64,000 bases of DNA. Source: Bradyrhizobium manausense (GTDB lineage Bacteria > Pseudomonadota > Alphaproteobacteria > Rhizobiales > Xanthobacteraceae). How positions within the stretch are numbered: position 1 is the first letter of the stretch; the number at the start of each line of letters is the position of its first letter. Under the pieces are notes generated by a model. That model saw only the letters and a list, made by a program, of their open reading frames with translations, was not told the DNA's origin and made no database searches. The DNA lies in NCBI RefSeq assembly GCF_018130615.1, contig NZ_JAFCKB010000001.1:124001-188000 (forward strand), in the 5' to 3' direction. The position numbers were made by a program, and so were the translations under genes. Below, piece after piece: positions 28,548 through 37,227 of this stretch.

Positions 28548-29327
28548 TCAGTGCCGTTGCCGCTGGAACCGGCTGGTGGCGGACAGGATGAAGCCGCGCG
28601 GGAAGAAGCGGAGCGCGAACGGCACAATCTTGATGCCGAGACCAGGCAGCACTGCCCGCTTGTTCGCCATCAGGCCACGATAGGCCTGCCGAGCAACGTC
28701 GGCCGCAGGAACGTTGAGAATCGCCGTATCGTGCCCGGAACCGACGCCGGCGCGGCCCTGGAATTCGGTTTGCACCGGCCCCGGGCACAGCACGGTGACG
28801 CGCACGCCGCGCGGCGCGAGCTCTGCTCGCAAAGCCTCGGTCAGCGAAATGACATAGGCCTTCGACGCGTAATAGACGGCCATGCCGGGGCCCGGCAGGA
28901 AGCCCGCAACGGAGCCGACATTGAGCAGGCCGCCCTTGTTCCTGATCAGCTGATCGGCAAAGCGCAGCGACAGGTCGGTCAGCGCCCGGACGTTGACATC
29001 GACGATACCGACCTGCTCGTCGCGGTCGCGCTCGATGGCGTCGCCGAAGACGCCGAAACCGGCATTGTTGACGAGATTGTCGAGCTCGACGCCTTCGGCA
29101 GCGAGCGCGGCGGCAATCCTTTCACCGGCATCCGCTTGCTGGAGATCGCAGGCGATCACGATCGGCTTCTTGCCGCATTTGGTGGCGAGCTCGTCCGCAA
29201 GCACCTCGAGCCGGTCGGCACGCCGCGCCGTCAGCGCGAGCCGATGTCCGTTCGCGGCAAACACACGCGCCAGCTCTGTACCGATGCCCGCCGAGGCACC
29301 AGTGATCAACGTTACCCGCTCAGTCAC
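28548..29327 (-). CDS. Short-chain dehydrogenase/reductase
   Basis: A 259-residue classical SDR. Cofactor motif TLITGASAGIGTELARVFA, NNAGFGVFG, and catalytic Ser-Tyr-Lys with YYASKAYVISLTEALRAELA are intact; VTVLCPGPVQTEF is typical. The C-terminus (ALRFFPRGFILSATSRFQ) is slightly hydrophobic. The most probable start is GTG at 29327 (MTERVTLI); the longer frame adds 25 residues without family similarity. Substrate unknown; it resembles the DltE-like/ketoreductase group. Confidence 0.88.
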   Translation of the reverse strand: MTERVTLITGASAGIGTELARVFAANGHRLALTARRADRLEVLADELATKCGKKPIVIACDLQQADAGERIAAALAAEGVELDNLVNNAGFGVFGDAIERDRDEQVGIVDVNVRALTDLSLRFADQLIRNKGGLLNVGSVAGFLPGPGMAVYYASKAYVISLTEALRAELAPRGVRVTVLCPGPVQTEFQGRAGVGSGHDTAILNVPAADVARQAYRGLMANKRAVLPGLGIKIVPFALRFFPRGFILSATSRFQRQRH

Positions 29328-29561
29328 GATTGCAGTCTCTTGAATTGAATTCTTTTGGTCCGGAATGGCGGAACTGGAGCACAGGCCGCGCGCGACAGGC
29401 AAGCGGCGCTGGCAGCATGGCGGCCTGAGCGGGTCACAGGGAGAGCAGGAAGATCGCGGATTTTACAGGGGAATCCGGAACCGAGGCGTTTTGCGATGCT
29501 ACATTAAAGTTTCGTCATGTAGCCCGCACAACCGGCGATTAAGCCAGTTTCGACGATAACC

Positions 29562-30050
29562 TCAGCCGCCGACGGCACTATCCTTGACCTGACCGCCGGC
29601 GCGGTCCGCGACCGCGTGCTTGAGATCGATCCGGTCGCGCTGCGAAACCCCGAGCAGGTCGGAGGCACGCCACACGACGTTGTCCTCGAATTCGGTGACC
29701 TGACCGTCGGCATAGACCAGCTCCCACATCATCTGGACGATGCGCTTGCGGCCCTCTTCGTCGAGCGAGCGCATGATGACGCTGGTGAAGTGATAGAGGT
29801 CGACCGCTTCGCCCTCGACCTGGGTCGCATCCGCGATCAGCCGGTCGGCCGTGCCCCGATCGAGCTTGAAATGGCTTTCGATCAGACTGTGCAGCTTGCT
29901 CTGCTCAGCCTGCGTCGGCTGGCCGTCCAGCGAGACCACATGGACCAGCAGAGCGGTGGCCGCCAGCCGATAATCGCTGTCACCGAAGGCCCGGTCCTGA
30001 GCCTGGGGAGCAACAATGTCGGCGATGAATTGGCGCAAGCCGTCGAGCAT
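29562..30050 (-). CDS. TerB-family protein
   Basis: A 162-residue helical protein with the TerB fold pattern: DYRLAATALLVHVVSLDGQPTQAE, with Asp residues that could bind metal, and later MMWELVYADGQVTEFEDNVVWRASDLLGV. Although named for tellurite resistance, most stand-alone TerB proteins have no demonstrated link to tellurite and may be metal-sensing or membrane-associated. No other ter genes are in the window. ATG start. Confidence 0.88.
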   Translation of the reverse strand: MLDGLRQFIADIVAPQAQDRAFGDSDYRLAATALLVHVVSLDGQPTQAEQSKLHSLIESHFKLDRGTADRLIADATQVEGEAVDLYHFTSVIMRSLDEEGRKRIVQMMWELVYADGQVTEFEDNVVWRASDLLGVSQRDRIDLKHAVADRAGGQVKDSAVGG

Positions 30051-30191
30051 AAGGTCCTACCGAAATCGATGACGCCGCTGGGAGCGCGGCGGCTACCAGC
30101 CTTATATGAGCGGGAAACTCAACCGGCGCAACGTGCGTCAGTTCCGCGCGCTGCATTACGTTTCGGCAATCTGATTGCTGTCATTTGAGGG

Positions 30192-31601
30192 TCACGGTAT
30201 CTCGTACACCACGATCTTGTCGGCGATGCCGCGCAGGGCCGCCTGCTTCTGGATCGGCTTGATCTCACGCCGCTGAAGGATCTCGCCAACCGCGGGCGCA
30301 TCCAAGACCGGGCCTGTGATGTGGATCTCCTGCGCAGTCGACAGGCTCTGCACGCGCGCGGCAATGTTGACGGTCTGGCCGAAATAATCCTGCCGCTCGT
30401 TGAGCATCACCGCGAGGCACGGACCTTCGTGGATGCCGATCTTGAGAACGAGATCGTTGGCACCGCGCTGCTGGTTCAATTCATCCATGGCCGCGCGCAT
30501 GCGCAGCCCCGCAGCAATCGCGTGCTCGGGCCTGACGAAGGTCGCCATGACGGCATCGCCGATCGTCTTCACCACGGCGCCCTTCTCGGCGGCGATGATC
30601 TCCAGCAGCGCCCGAAAATGCGCGCGCACCAGATCAAAGGCGCTGAGGTCGCCGACGCGCTCGTACAAAGCCGTCGAGCCCTTCAGGTCGGTGAACAGGA
30701 ATGTCAGCGAGGTGATCTTCAATCGCTGATCGACATTGAGGTTGTCGGCCTTGAAGACGTCGCGGAACGTCTGGTTCGACAGCATCCGCTTGGCGGTCAG
30801 GATCGGCTTGCGCTTGCCGATCATCTCGTGCAGCGCGTCGGCGGCAATCCAGACCGAGGGCAACACGCGATTGCCCGATTGATTCTCGAGAGTGAGTCGG
30901 AGCGGCCCCGGGCGCACCACCGTGGTCCCCGTCGGCGCCTCCAGCTTGTTGAACATGATCGAAAGCTGCTGGCGCTCGCTGGTCGGGTCACCCCGAACAT
31001 CCAGGAAATGAGCAGAATGGGTGACCGGCTCGAAGACGATGATGAACTGGCTGGGCAGGTTCAGCGACAGGATCGCCTTTTCGCCGGCAGGCAATTCCAG
31101 CGCCTCGAGCGTCACCTCGTTGATCAGGCGCGAAAAGGCCTCTTCGTTGATGTCGACGCCGGAGCTCCAGAACATCTGCCGCACATATTCCCAGATCGGC
31201 AACGTGTCGGGATCGTGAGCACCGATGCGACGGACTCGCGGACTGACGGTGAAAGCCACCTCGACCATCTCATCGACGGAGGCCTCATATCCGGCGGCGC
31301 AGAGCGCGCAATTATAGTCGTCGTGCTTGAGCGATTTCAGCGTCGCGTGCGCGCCCAAAACCCCGCCGCAGCCCGGGCACAGCACGTTCCAGCTCATGTC
31401 GAACAGGCCAAGCCGCGAAGCGTGCAGGAATCCGGAAATGACCTTCTCCTGGTCGAGCCCAGTGCGATCGGCAAAATCCAGCGCATTGATGCGGTTGAGG
31501 TCGCGATCGTGCCCCTTGGCGATCAGATCGGCGATGGCCTCGACGACGTCGTGATCGGCCGTTTGCTTCAGAACGGAAAACTGGGCCTGGATGTCGCTCA
31601 T
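30192..31601 (-). CDS. Class III adenylate/guanylate cyclase with N-terminal DUF5939-like and zinc-ribbon region
   Basis: A 469-residue protein. The N-terminal part has a four-Cys ribbon (Cys75, Cys78, Cys98, Cys101 in CPGCGG and CALC) inside a larger DUF5939-like sensory domain. The C-terminal ~170 residues are a class III cyclase: FLFTDLKGSTALYERVGD with metal-binding Asp305, GDAVMATF with Asp349, and DYFGQTVNIAARVQ. Both metal Asp are present, so it is probably active; whether ATP or GTP is used is not certain. No membrane span is visible. It lies 51 bases downstream of the P450 gene on the same strand, suggesting co-transcription. Confidence 0.9.
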   Translation of the reverse strand: MSDIQAQFSVLKQTADHDVVEAIADLIAKGHDRDLNRINALDFADRTGLDQEKVISGFLHASRLGLFDMSWNVLCPGCGGVLGAHATLKSLKHDDYNCALCAAGYEASVDEMVEVAFTVSPRVRRIGAHDPDTLPIWEYVRQMFWSSGVDINEEAFSRLINEVTLEALELPAGEKAILSLNLPSQFIIVFEPVTHSAHFLDVRGDPTSERQQLSIMFNKLEAPTGTTVVRPGPLRLTLENQSGNRVLPSVWIAADALHEMIGKRKPILTAKRMLSNQTFRDVFKADNLNVDQRLKITSLTFLFTDLKGSTALYERVGDLSAFDLVRAHFRALLEIIAAEKGAVVKTIGDAVMATFVRPEHAIAAGLRMRAAMDELNQQRGANDLVLKIGIHEGPCLAVMLNERQDYFGQTVNIAARVQSLSTAQEIHITGPVLDAPAVGEILQRREIKPIQKQAALRGIADKIVVYEIP

Positions 31602-31652
31602 GGCGGCTACTCCATCTGGGGCGGATCACATCCGTCGACCGGGCGGCGCCCG

Positions 31653-33020
31653 TCACCGCGGCGTGATGCGGAACATCGGTGAGTGGTCCGGCTGGGTCGT
31701 GACGACGCCGTACGGAATCACAGGATCGGCTTCGACGAGCTCGACGCGGAACGCGCCGATGAGCCGAGCCAGCGCCAGCACCGACTCGGCCTGCGCGAAC
31801 GGCGCGCCGATGCAGACGCGCGGTCCTGCGCCGAACGGCAGATAAGCGAAGCGGTCAGGCTGCTCTTTCGACATGAAGCGTTTGGGGATGAACGCATTCG
31901 GCTGATCCCACATCTTCTCGTGCCGGTGCAGAAGCCAGGGGGCGATCATGATGATGTCGCCCTTGCTGACCGCAGCGCCGGCCACATTGTCCTTGTCGCG
32001 CGCGGCCCGGGCAATCAGGAAAGCCGGCGGATAAAGCCGCATGCTCTCGTCGATCACCGCGCGGGTGAATTTTTGCCGGTCGATATCGGCGATGCTGTCG
32101 AGATGCTGGTCACGGGTTTCGGAGGCAACCTCCTCCTGCGTCTCCGGATCGAGCGCAAGCAGATAGAGCGCCCAGAACAGCGCAGTTGCGGTCGTCTCAT
32201 GACCCGCCAGGATCATGGTCGCGACCTCGTCGACGAGCTGCTCGTCCGAAAAACCCTTGCCCGTTTCAGGGTCGCGCGCCTCGTCCATGAGATCGAACAG
32301 ATCGCGCGGCGGCGCGCCGTCCTTCTTGCCCGCCGCCCGCCGCTCGGCGATCAGCATCGCGACGAATTCGGTCCAGCGCGTGCGGAAGCGCGCGCGAGCC
32401 CGATCCATCGGCGTCGGCCAGGACACCGGCAGCACCATGTCGAGGAAATAGGCCCGTCCGAGCCGCTCGCCATATTCCATGATGAAGTTGCGCAGGGTCG
32501 GGCCGTGCCGGTCCATTCCGAACGAGAACATCGTGCGCCCGGCGATCTCCAGCGTCATCCGCTGCATGACCTCGCGCAGATCGATCGGCGCGCTCGTGCG
32601 CGCATCCAGCTTCACGATGGTCTCGTCGAGCACCGCCGTCATGTGCGGGACGAGGTTGGCGGTGGCGCGCGGCGTGAAGGCGGGCGCCAGCGTGCGCCGT
32701 TGGAATGTCCAGGCGTGGCCCTCGGCGAGCAGCAGGCCTTCGCCGAGCACGGGACGTAGCATGCGGATGCCGGCCGGCGTCCGCGTGTAGTTCTCGTAAT
32801 TGCTGAGCAGGACGTGCCGAATCGCGTCCGGCTGGTTCAGGATGAAGCTCTTGTGCAGGAAGAAGCGGCCCTGGATGATCTCTTCCTCATAGGCACGCTG
32901 CCCCCAGGTGGCGATCATGTTCTGCCTGATCACCGCGAGCCGGCCGAAGAACGACAGATTGTCCGGCGCGCGCGGCGGGGTCGGGGGGATGATGGGCCGA
33001 CGCACACTGGCGATGTTCAT
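31653..33020 (-). CDS. Cytochrome P450
   Basis: A 455-residue soluble P450. The haem loop FGAGPRVCIGAPFAQ places the thiolate at Cys403; the I-helix oxygen-activation motif is AGHETT (272-277) and the ExxR motif is Glu325-SMR. There is no fused reductase, so it depends on separate redox partners. The sequence resembles the fatty-acid/alkane-type clade that also includes eukaryotic-like P450s. Substrate unknown. ATG start. It is followed by the cyclase gene and preceded by an esterase gene, all on the minus strand with gaps of about 50 bases. Confidence 0.94.
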   Translation of the reverse strand: MNIASVRRPIIPPTPPRAPDNLSFFGRLAVIRQNMIATWGQRAYEEEIIQGRFFLHKSFILNQPDAIRHVLLSNYENYTRTPAGIRMLRPVLGEGLLLAEGHAWTFQRRTLAPAFTPRATANLVPHMTAVLDETIVKLDARTSAPIDLREVMQRMTLEIAGRTMFSFGMDRHGPTLRNFIMEYGERLGRAYFLDMVLPVSWPTPMDRARARFRTRWTEFVAMLIAERRAAGKKDGAPPRDLFDLMDEARDPETGKGFSDEQLVDEVATMILAGHETTATALFWALYLLALDPETQEEVASETRDQHLDSIADIDRQKFTRAVIDESMRLYPPAFLIARAARDKDNVAGAAVSKGDIIMIAPWLLHRHEKMWDQPNAFIPKRFMSKEQPDRFAYLPFGAGPRVCIGAPFAQAESVLALARLIGAFRVELVEADPVIPYGVVTTQPDHSPMFRITPR

Positions 33021-33070
33021 GGCTCTCTCCCGCAGACGTGGTCGCAGTCAAGGCTTGCGCAGCCAAATAG

Positions 33071-34441
33071 CTAGTAAGTCAGTTCGGCAACCGCAATCCT
33101 GTTCTCGGAGGCCGGCCAGGCGCGGGCCACGATACGTTCTTCGTTGAACTGGGCCACGACGTTACGCCCGACCTCGCTGGCCGGAAGACGCAAGGTTGCT
33201 GTCGCATCCGTGGGCACGCCCGGATGGACATCGGCGGGCTCCCGGCCGTCGAGCAGCACGGTGTCGCGCGGCAGGCCGAAATAGCCGCGCGGACGCGACA
33301 TGATCACCACCGCGCCGGCATCCTTGTCCGCGGGAATGAACGGGCGTGCGGCCCGCAAATGCACGACGTCGGACGAGCGCGGGAAGGGCGAGCGGTAGAA
33401 ATGCGTCGTCGGAGCATCCGGCGAGGTCAGGACGATCTCGAGCGGCGAGGCCGGATCGACCGCGGCCGCCCCCCAGCGGCCGTCGGCGCCGGTCGTCGCG
33501 CGGTACACCACATCGCCCTTGCGCTCCCCGCTCTCGCGGTCGACATGGTGGACCTCCACCATTGCCCCGGTCACCGGGCGGTTGGTCGGCACGCCGTCCA
33601 CAACGCCCGTGACCAATCCGCTGAGGCGGACGGTGGGCTCCGGCGTGATCGCGATGCGCGCGGGCTCGCGGCCGGCGATGAACTTGTAGATCTCGCGGAA
33701 CGCGCGCGGATGATACGCCGTCTCGCGATGGTCGATGGTGCCGAGCACGAGATTGGTCGCGCCTTTCAACTCCGGTCCCTCGGCGGTGACATTGGTCGGC
33801 ACGCCGGGCTTGCCCATGAACCGGCCGTCGGGTTGCGCATATTTGTCCATGCCGTCGCTGCGCAGGGTGAGGAACGCCGTGCCCGGCGTCACCTCGCTGT
33901 CGCCCTCGTTCAACCCGCGCAGAAACGCGCCGCGCCCGTTGAACTCGCTGCCAAGCAGATCATCGAGCGCAAACACGCCGTGATTGGGCGTGCCGCACAG
34001 CACCGCGTGGCTGACATCGCCGGAACCGCCGTTCTTGACGACGTTGCGGATCGAGTTGCCGCCGCGCGAATTGCCGACCAGCGCGACGCGTGCCGCACCG
34101 GTGCGGCGCTTCAATTCAGTGATGGCGGCGGCAAGCTCGCGCCGCTGATCCTCGGTCGAGGAGCGGTTGGCCTGCTCAACCGCGTCGTCGGTGCGCGCCG
34201 AGGGATTGGTGAAATTGATCGCCATCATGCGGTCGCGCGCGATGCCGTTGGATTCCATCCGCCACAGCGTCGTCATCCAGAGCGCGTCGTAGTCGCCATT
34301 GCCGTGGACGAACAGGATCGGCGGCACCTCGGCGGCTGCGGCTGTGGGCTGCGCTTGCGCCAGCGCTTCCATCCGGAAGTTCGCAACCGCGAAAGCCAGG
34401 CCACCCGCGCCTTGCAGGATCATCCGTCGTGACAGCTTCAT
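33071..34441 (-). CDS. Tat-exported alpha/beta hydrolase with C-terminal beta domain
   Basis: A 456-residue protein. The N-terminus is a twin-arginine signal (LSRRMILQGAGGLAFAVANF). The catalytic domain shows ILFVHGNGDYDALW, the nucleophile elbow VALVGNSRGGNS and a GTIDHRETAYHPRAFREIY region with a likely catalytic His. Residues ~265-456 contain an RLSGLVTGVVDGVPTNRPVTG segment like a carboxypeptidase-regulatory-type beta sandwich. It is probably a periplasmic lipase or esterase. ATG 34441 is chosen because the signal begins there. It lies 50 bases upstream of the P450 gene, same strand. Confidence 0.82.
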   Translation of the reverse strand: MKLSRRMILQGAGGLAFAVANFRMEALAQAQPTAAAAEVPPILFVHGNGDYDALWMTTLWRMESNGIARDRMMAINFTNPSARTDDAVEQANRSSTEDQRRELAAAITELKRRTGAARVALVGNSRGGNSIRNVVKNGGSGDVSHAVLCGTPNHGVFALDDLLGSEFNGRGAFLRGLNEGDSEVTPGTAFLTLRSDGMDKYAQPDGRFMGKPGVPTNVTAEGPELKGATNLVLGTIDHRETAYHPRAFREIYKFIAGREPARIAITPEPTVRLSGLVTGVVDGVPTNRPVTGAMVEVHHVDRESGERKGDVVYRATTGADGRWGAAAVDPASPLEIVLTSPDAPTTHFYRSPFPRSSDVVHLRAARPFIPADKDAGAVVIMSRPRGYFGLPRDTVLLDGREPADVHPGVPTDATATLRLPASEVGRNVVAQFNEERIVARAWPASENRIAVAELTY

Positions 34442-34579
34442 CTGTTCCTCCCCCGGTAAAACCATGTCTTTGCACTGCTTATAGCGGCCTATCCACTGGA
34501 CAGCGAAGGACTTTCGCAGGCATCACTGAAGATGCCGGAATCATTGAACCCATTTCTGCCAGACGACTTGGAAGAGGAT

Positions 34580-36268
34580 ATGACCGAGCAGACGAACCGT
34601 CAGAGACGCTCCGCCGACGGCATCGCGGCCCCCCTGCGGTACACCGTATTCCGGCGCATCTGGCTCGCCAGCCTGCTCTCCAATCTCGGCCTCCTGATCC
34701 AGGGCGTGGGCGCGGCCTGGGCAATGACGCAGATGGCCGCCTCGGCCGACAAGGTGGCGCTGGTGCAGACCGCCCTGATGCTGCCGATCATGCTGATCTC
34801 GATGCCGGCTGGCGCCATCGCCGACATGTACGACCGTCGCATCGTGACGCTCGTCGCGCTGATGATCGCGCTGACCGGCGCGTCCGCGCTCACGATCCTG
34901 GCCGGGCTCAAGCTCATCGCCCCGGAATCGTTGCTGGCCTTCTGCTTCGTCGTCGGCAGCGGCAATGCGCTGTTCGGACCCGCCTGGCAGTCCTCGGTCA
35001 GCGAGCAGGTGCCGCCGGATGCGCTGCCATCGGCGGTGGCGCTGAACGGCATCAGCTACAACATCGCGCGCAGCTTCGGCCCCGCGGTCGGCGGCGTCAT
35101 CGTCGCCGCAGCCGGCGCGGTCGCAGCGTTCGCCTGCAATGCGATCCTCTATCTGCCGCTGCTGGTGGTGCTGCTGCTCTGGCGGCGGACCACCGAGCCG
35201 TCGCGCCTGCCGCGGGAAAAGCTCAACCGCGCCATGGTCTCCGGCTTTCGCTACATCACCAATTCGCCGCCGATCAAGATCGTGCTGCTGCGCACGCTGG
35301 TGATGGGCCTGATCGGCGGCGCGATCATGGCGCTGATGCCGCTGGTCGCGCGCGACCTGCTGCACGGCGGCGCCCAGACCTACGGCATCATGCTCGGCGC
35401 CTTCGGCATGGGCGCCGTGGTCGGCGCGCTCAACATCCACGAGCTGCGCAAGCGCATGAGCGGCGAGGCGGCGATCCGCGCCTGCACGCTCTCGATGGCG
35501 TTCGCGATGGCGGCGATTGCGCTCTCGACCGAGCCGGTGCTCACCGCGGCCGCGCTGGTGCTGGCCGGCGCGGTCTGGATGGCCGCGGTGGCGCTGTTCA
35601 ACATCGGCGTGCAGCTCTCCGCGCCGCGCTGGGTCGCCGGACGATCGCTCGCTGCGTTCCAGGCCTCGATCTCCGGCGGCATCGCGATCGGTGCCTGGGG
35701 CTGGGGCCATCTCACCGACTATGCCGGCGTCGAGGTCGCGCTGCTGACGGCCGCGGTGCTGATGCTGCTCTCGCCGCTGCTGGGATTCTGGCTTGCGATG
35801 CCGCGCGTCGGCGCCCGCAACGAGGATGCCGAGGTGCTGGCCGATCCCGAGGTCAGGCTGTCGCTGACCGGGCGCAGCGGACCGCTGGTGGTCGAGATCG
35901 AATATCGCGTCGCCCAGGAGAATGCGCGCGCCTTTCACAATGTGATGCAGGACGTGCAGCTCTCCCGGCAGCGCAACGGCGCCTATGGCTGGTCGATCGC
36001 GCGCGACATTGCCGATCCCGAATTGTGGACCGAGCGCTATCATTGCCCGACCTGGTTCGATTACTTACGCCAGCGCAACCGTTCGACCCAGTCCGAACGC
36101 GCGCTGCATCAGCAGGCGATCGATTTCCATATCGGTCCCGAGCCGGTGCGGATTCGCCGCATGCTGGAGCGGCCGTTCGGCTCGGTGCGCTGGAAAGAAG
36201 AAACGCCGGATCGCGCCAGCGCCGAGGTGCTGCCCGTTGTCGCGACCGCGGCAGGCAGCAGCACCTAA
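34580..36268 (+). CDS. MFS transporter with C-terminal soluble domain
   Basis: A 562-residue protein. Residues ~20-410 contain about ten to twelve membrane spans of the MFS_3/enterobactin-exporter-like group (FRRIWLASLLSNLGLLIQGVG, AGAIADMYDRRIVTLVALM with the conserved loop-2 motif). Residues ~415-562 form a soluble extension (VEIEYRVAQENARAFHNVMQ, YGWSIARDIADPELWTERYH) resembling an antibiotic-biosynthesis-monooxygenase-like dimeric barrel. The ATG at 34580 follows GGAAGAGG; an ATG at 34532 is also possible. Substrate unknown. Confidence 0.87.
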   Translation: MTEQTNRQRRSADGIAAPLRYTVFRRIWLASLLSNLGLLIQGVGAAWAMTQMAASADKVALVQTALMLPIMLISMPAGAIADMYDRRIVTLVALMIALTGASALTILAGLKLIAPESLLAFCFVVGSGNALFGPAWQSSVSEQVPPDALPSAVALNGISYNIARSFGPAVGGVIVAAAGAVAAFACNAILYLPLLVVLLLWRRTTEPSRLPREKLNRAMVSGFRYITNSPPIKIVLLRTLVMGLIGGAIMALMPLVARDLLHGGAQTYGIMLGAFGMGAVVGALNIHELRKRMSGEAAIRACTLSMAFAMAAIALSTEPVLTAAALVLAGAVWMAAVALFNIGVQLSAPRWVAGRSLAAFQASISGGIAIGAWGWGHLTDYAGVEVALLTAAVLMLLSPLLGFWLAMPRVGARNEDAEVLADPEVRLSLTGRSGPLVVEIEYRVAQENARAFHNVMQDVQLSRQRNGAYGWSIARDIADPELWTERYHCPTWFDYLRQRNRSTQSERALHQQAIDFHIGPEPVRIRRMLERPFGSVRWKEETPDRASAEVLPVVATAAGSST

Positions 36269-36299
36269 CTCCGCCGTCGTCACGGCGAAGGCCGGGCAA

Positions 36300-36515
36300 C
36301 TACTGTCCGTGGTCCGTCAGCACCTTGTCGCAGGCCTTGCTGAGGCGCGCACGATGCTCTTTCAGGCAGGCGAGCACGGCGCTGTCGCCATTGTTCATCA
36401 CAGCCCGGCAGAAGCGCGTGACGTCGCGCGCGCAGGCGTCGTGGCCGGGCTGCTGCTGAGCCGACGCACCCGATGCGCACAGAACAAAAGAAACAATGAA
36501 AAGAAATCTGGTCAT
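36300..36515 (-). CDS. Small secreted Cys-rich-repeat protein
   Basis: A 71-residue protein with a signal peptide (residues 1-19, ending GASAQ) and a 50-residue mature part with four Cys: HDACARDVTRFCRAV, AVLACLKEHRARLSKACDKV. The pattern C-x6-C...C-x11-C matches the Cys-rich repeat of Golgi sialoglycoprotein-type domains (Cys_rich_FGFR family), common as short exported proteins in Bradyrhizobiaceae. Function unknown; two disulfides are likely. A paralogue lies 150 bases away at 36666-36974. Confidence 0.85.
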   Translation of the reverse strand: MTRFLFIVSFVLCASGASAQQQPGHDACARDVTRFCRAVMNNGDSAVLACLKEHRARLSKACDKVLTDHGQ

Positions 36516-36615
36516 CGCGTAATGCCTCGTACCCTTGAGATGTGCGGGCGAAGCTAGTGCGACGATCCCAGGGCCGCAACGGCTTTATTGGCAGGCGGAC
36601 CGGTGCCGGCCGATG

Positions 36616-36636
36616 GCCCCGGCATGACGCCGGGGC
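36616..36636. repeat. Perfect 8-bp-stem hairpin between the two Cys-rich genes
   Basis: GCCCCGGC-ATGAC-GCCGGGGC, a perfect hairpin with a five-base loop and no T tract. It lies 30 bp after the stop of the upstream Cys-rich gene. REP-like; it could slow transcription between the two paralogues. Confidence 0.6.
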
Positions 36637-36665
36637 ACACCGCGCGGGAGCTGCGAAGCGGTTTC

Positions 36666-36974
36666 TTACTGGCTGTCCTGGGCGTCAGCGACCTTGCGTG
36701 AGGCGCCCTTGGCCAGGTCCTTGTCCATCACCGCGCGGCAGCCGGCGCTCAGATCCGAGCGATGCTTCATCATGCAGGCGGTGATCTTCGGGATATTGGG
36801 GATCTCCGAGGAGCACAGGCGGAAGGCATCGCCGGTGCACATCTGCTGCGCTTCGGCCGAGAAGGCGAAGCTCGAGGTCGTTGAGACGATCGAGACGATG
36901 GCGGCAAAACCCAGAGCCAGGCCGGTGTCGCGGATCTTTGCAGTGAAGGACTTGGTGGAAAACGACTTCGTCAT
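36666..36974 (-). CDS. Small secreted Cys-rich-repeat protein, paralogue
   Basis: A 102-residue protein with a signal or anchor segment (residues ~17-40, ALGFAAIVSIVSTTSSFAFS) and one Cys-rich repeat: QQMCTGDAFRLCSSEIPNIPKITACMMKHRSDLSAGCRAV. The cysteine spacing parallels that of the gene at 36300-36515, so the pair probably arose by duplication. ATG 36974; the longer frame upstream runs through the divergent regulatory region. Two Crp-like boxes lie 86 and 116 bp before this start. Function unknown. Confidence 0.87.
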   Translation of the reverse strand: MTKSFSTKSFTAKIRDTGLALGFAAIVSIVSTTSSFAFSAEAQQMCTGDAFRLCSSEIPNIPKITACMMKHRSDLSAGCRAVMDKDLAKGASRKVADAQDSQ

Positions 36975-37052
36975 TTGAAGCTCCCATTGGCACCGCGGAG
37001 GGCGGGCCCGTTGTCGATGGGAGCTACGATGCTCCAGGAAAGTCGTTTCCAC

Positions 37053-37098
37053 TGTGATGATGGTCACGGGCGGACCAACCTCTGTGACATCGGTCACT
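37053..37098. promoter_or_regulatory. Two Crp-like palindromes in a divergent intergenic region
   Basis: TGTGATGATGGTCACG at 37053-37068 and TGTGACATCGGTCACT at 37083-37098 both fit TGTGA-N6-TCAC, with centres 30 bp (about three turns) apart, on the same face of the helix. They lie between the Cys-rich gene (minus) and the polysaccharide deacetylase gene (plus), so either or both may be controlled. The gap 36975-37227 has no gene. Confidence 0.55.
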
Positions 37099-37227
37099 TT
37101 GGCGCACCTGACTGAAATTCCTCCGCATCCGCTGTCGCGTTGGTGTCACGTTAACTGTTCCTTCGCATTAATGGCTCGTCGCGCGGGAAATTCCGCTGAT
37201 TTGGTTGCGTATTTGGAAAGAGTAGCG

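Noticed and set aside
34429-36459. 676-codon frame overlapping the MFS gene
   Set aside because: Arg/Ala-rich shadow in a different frame on the same strand; no membrane segments, whereas the MFS frame is clear.
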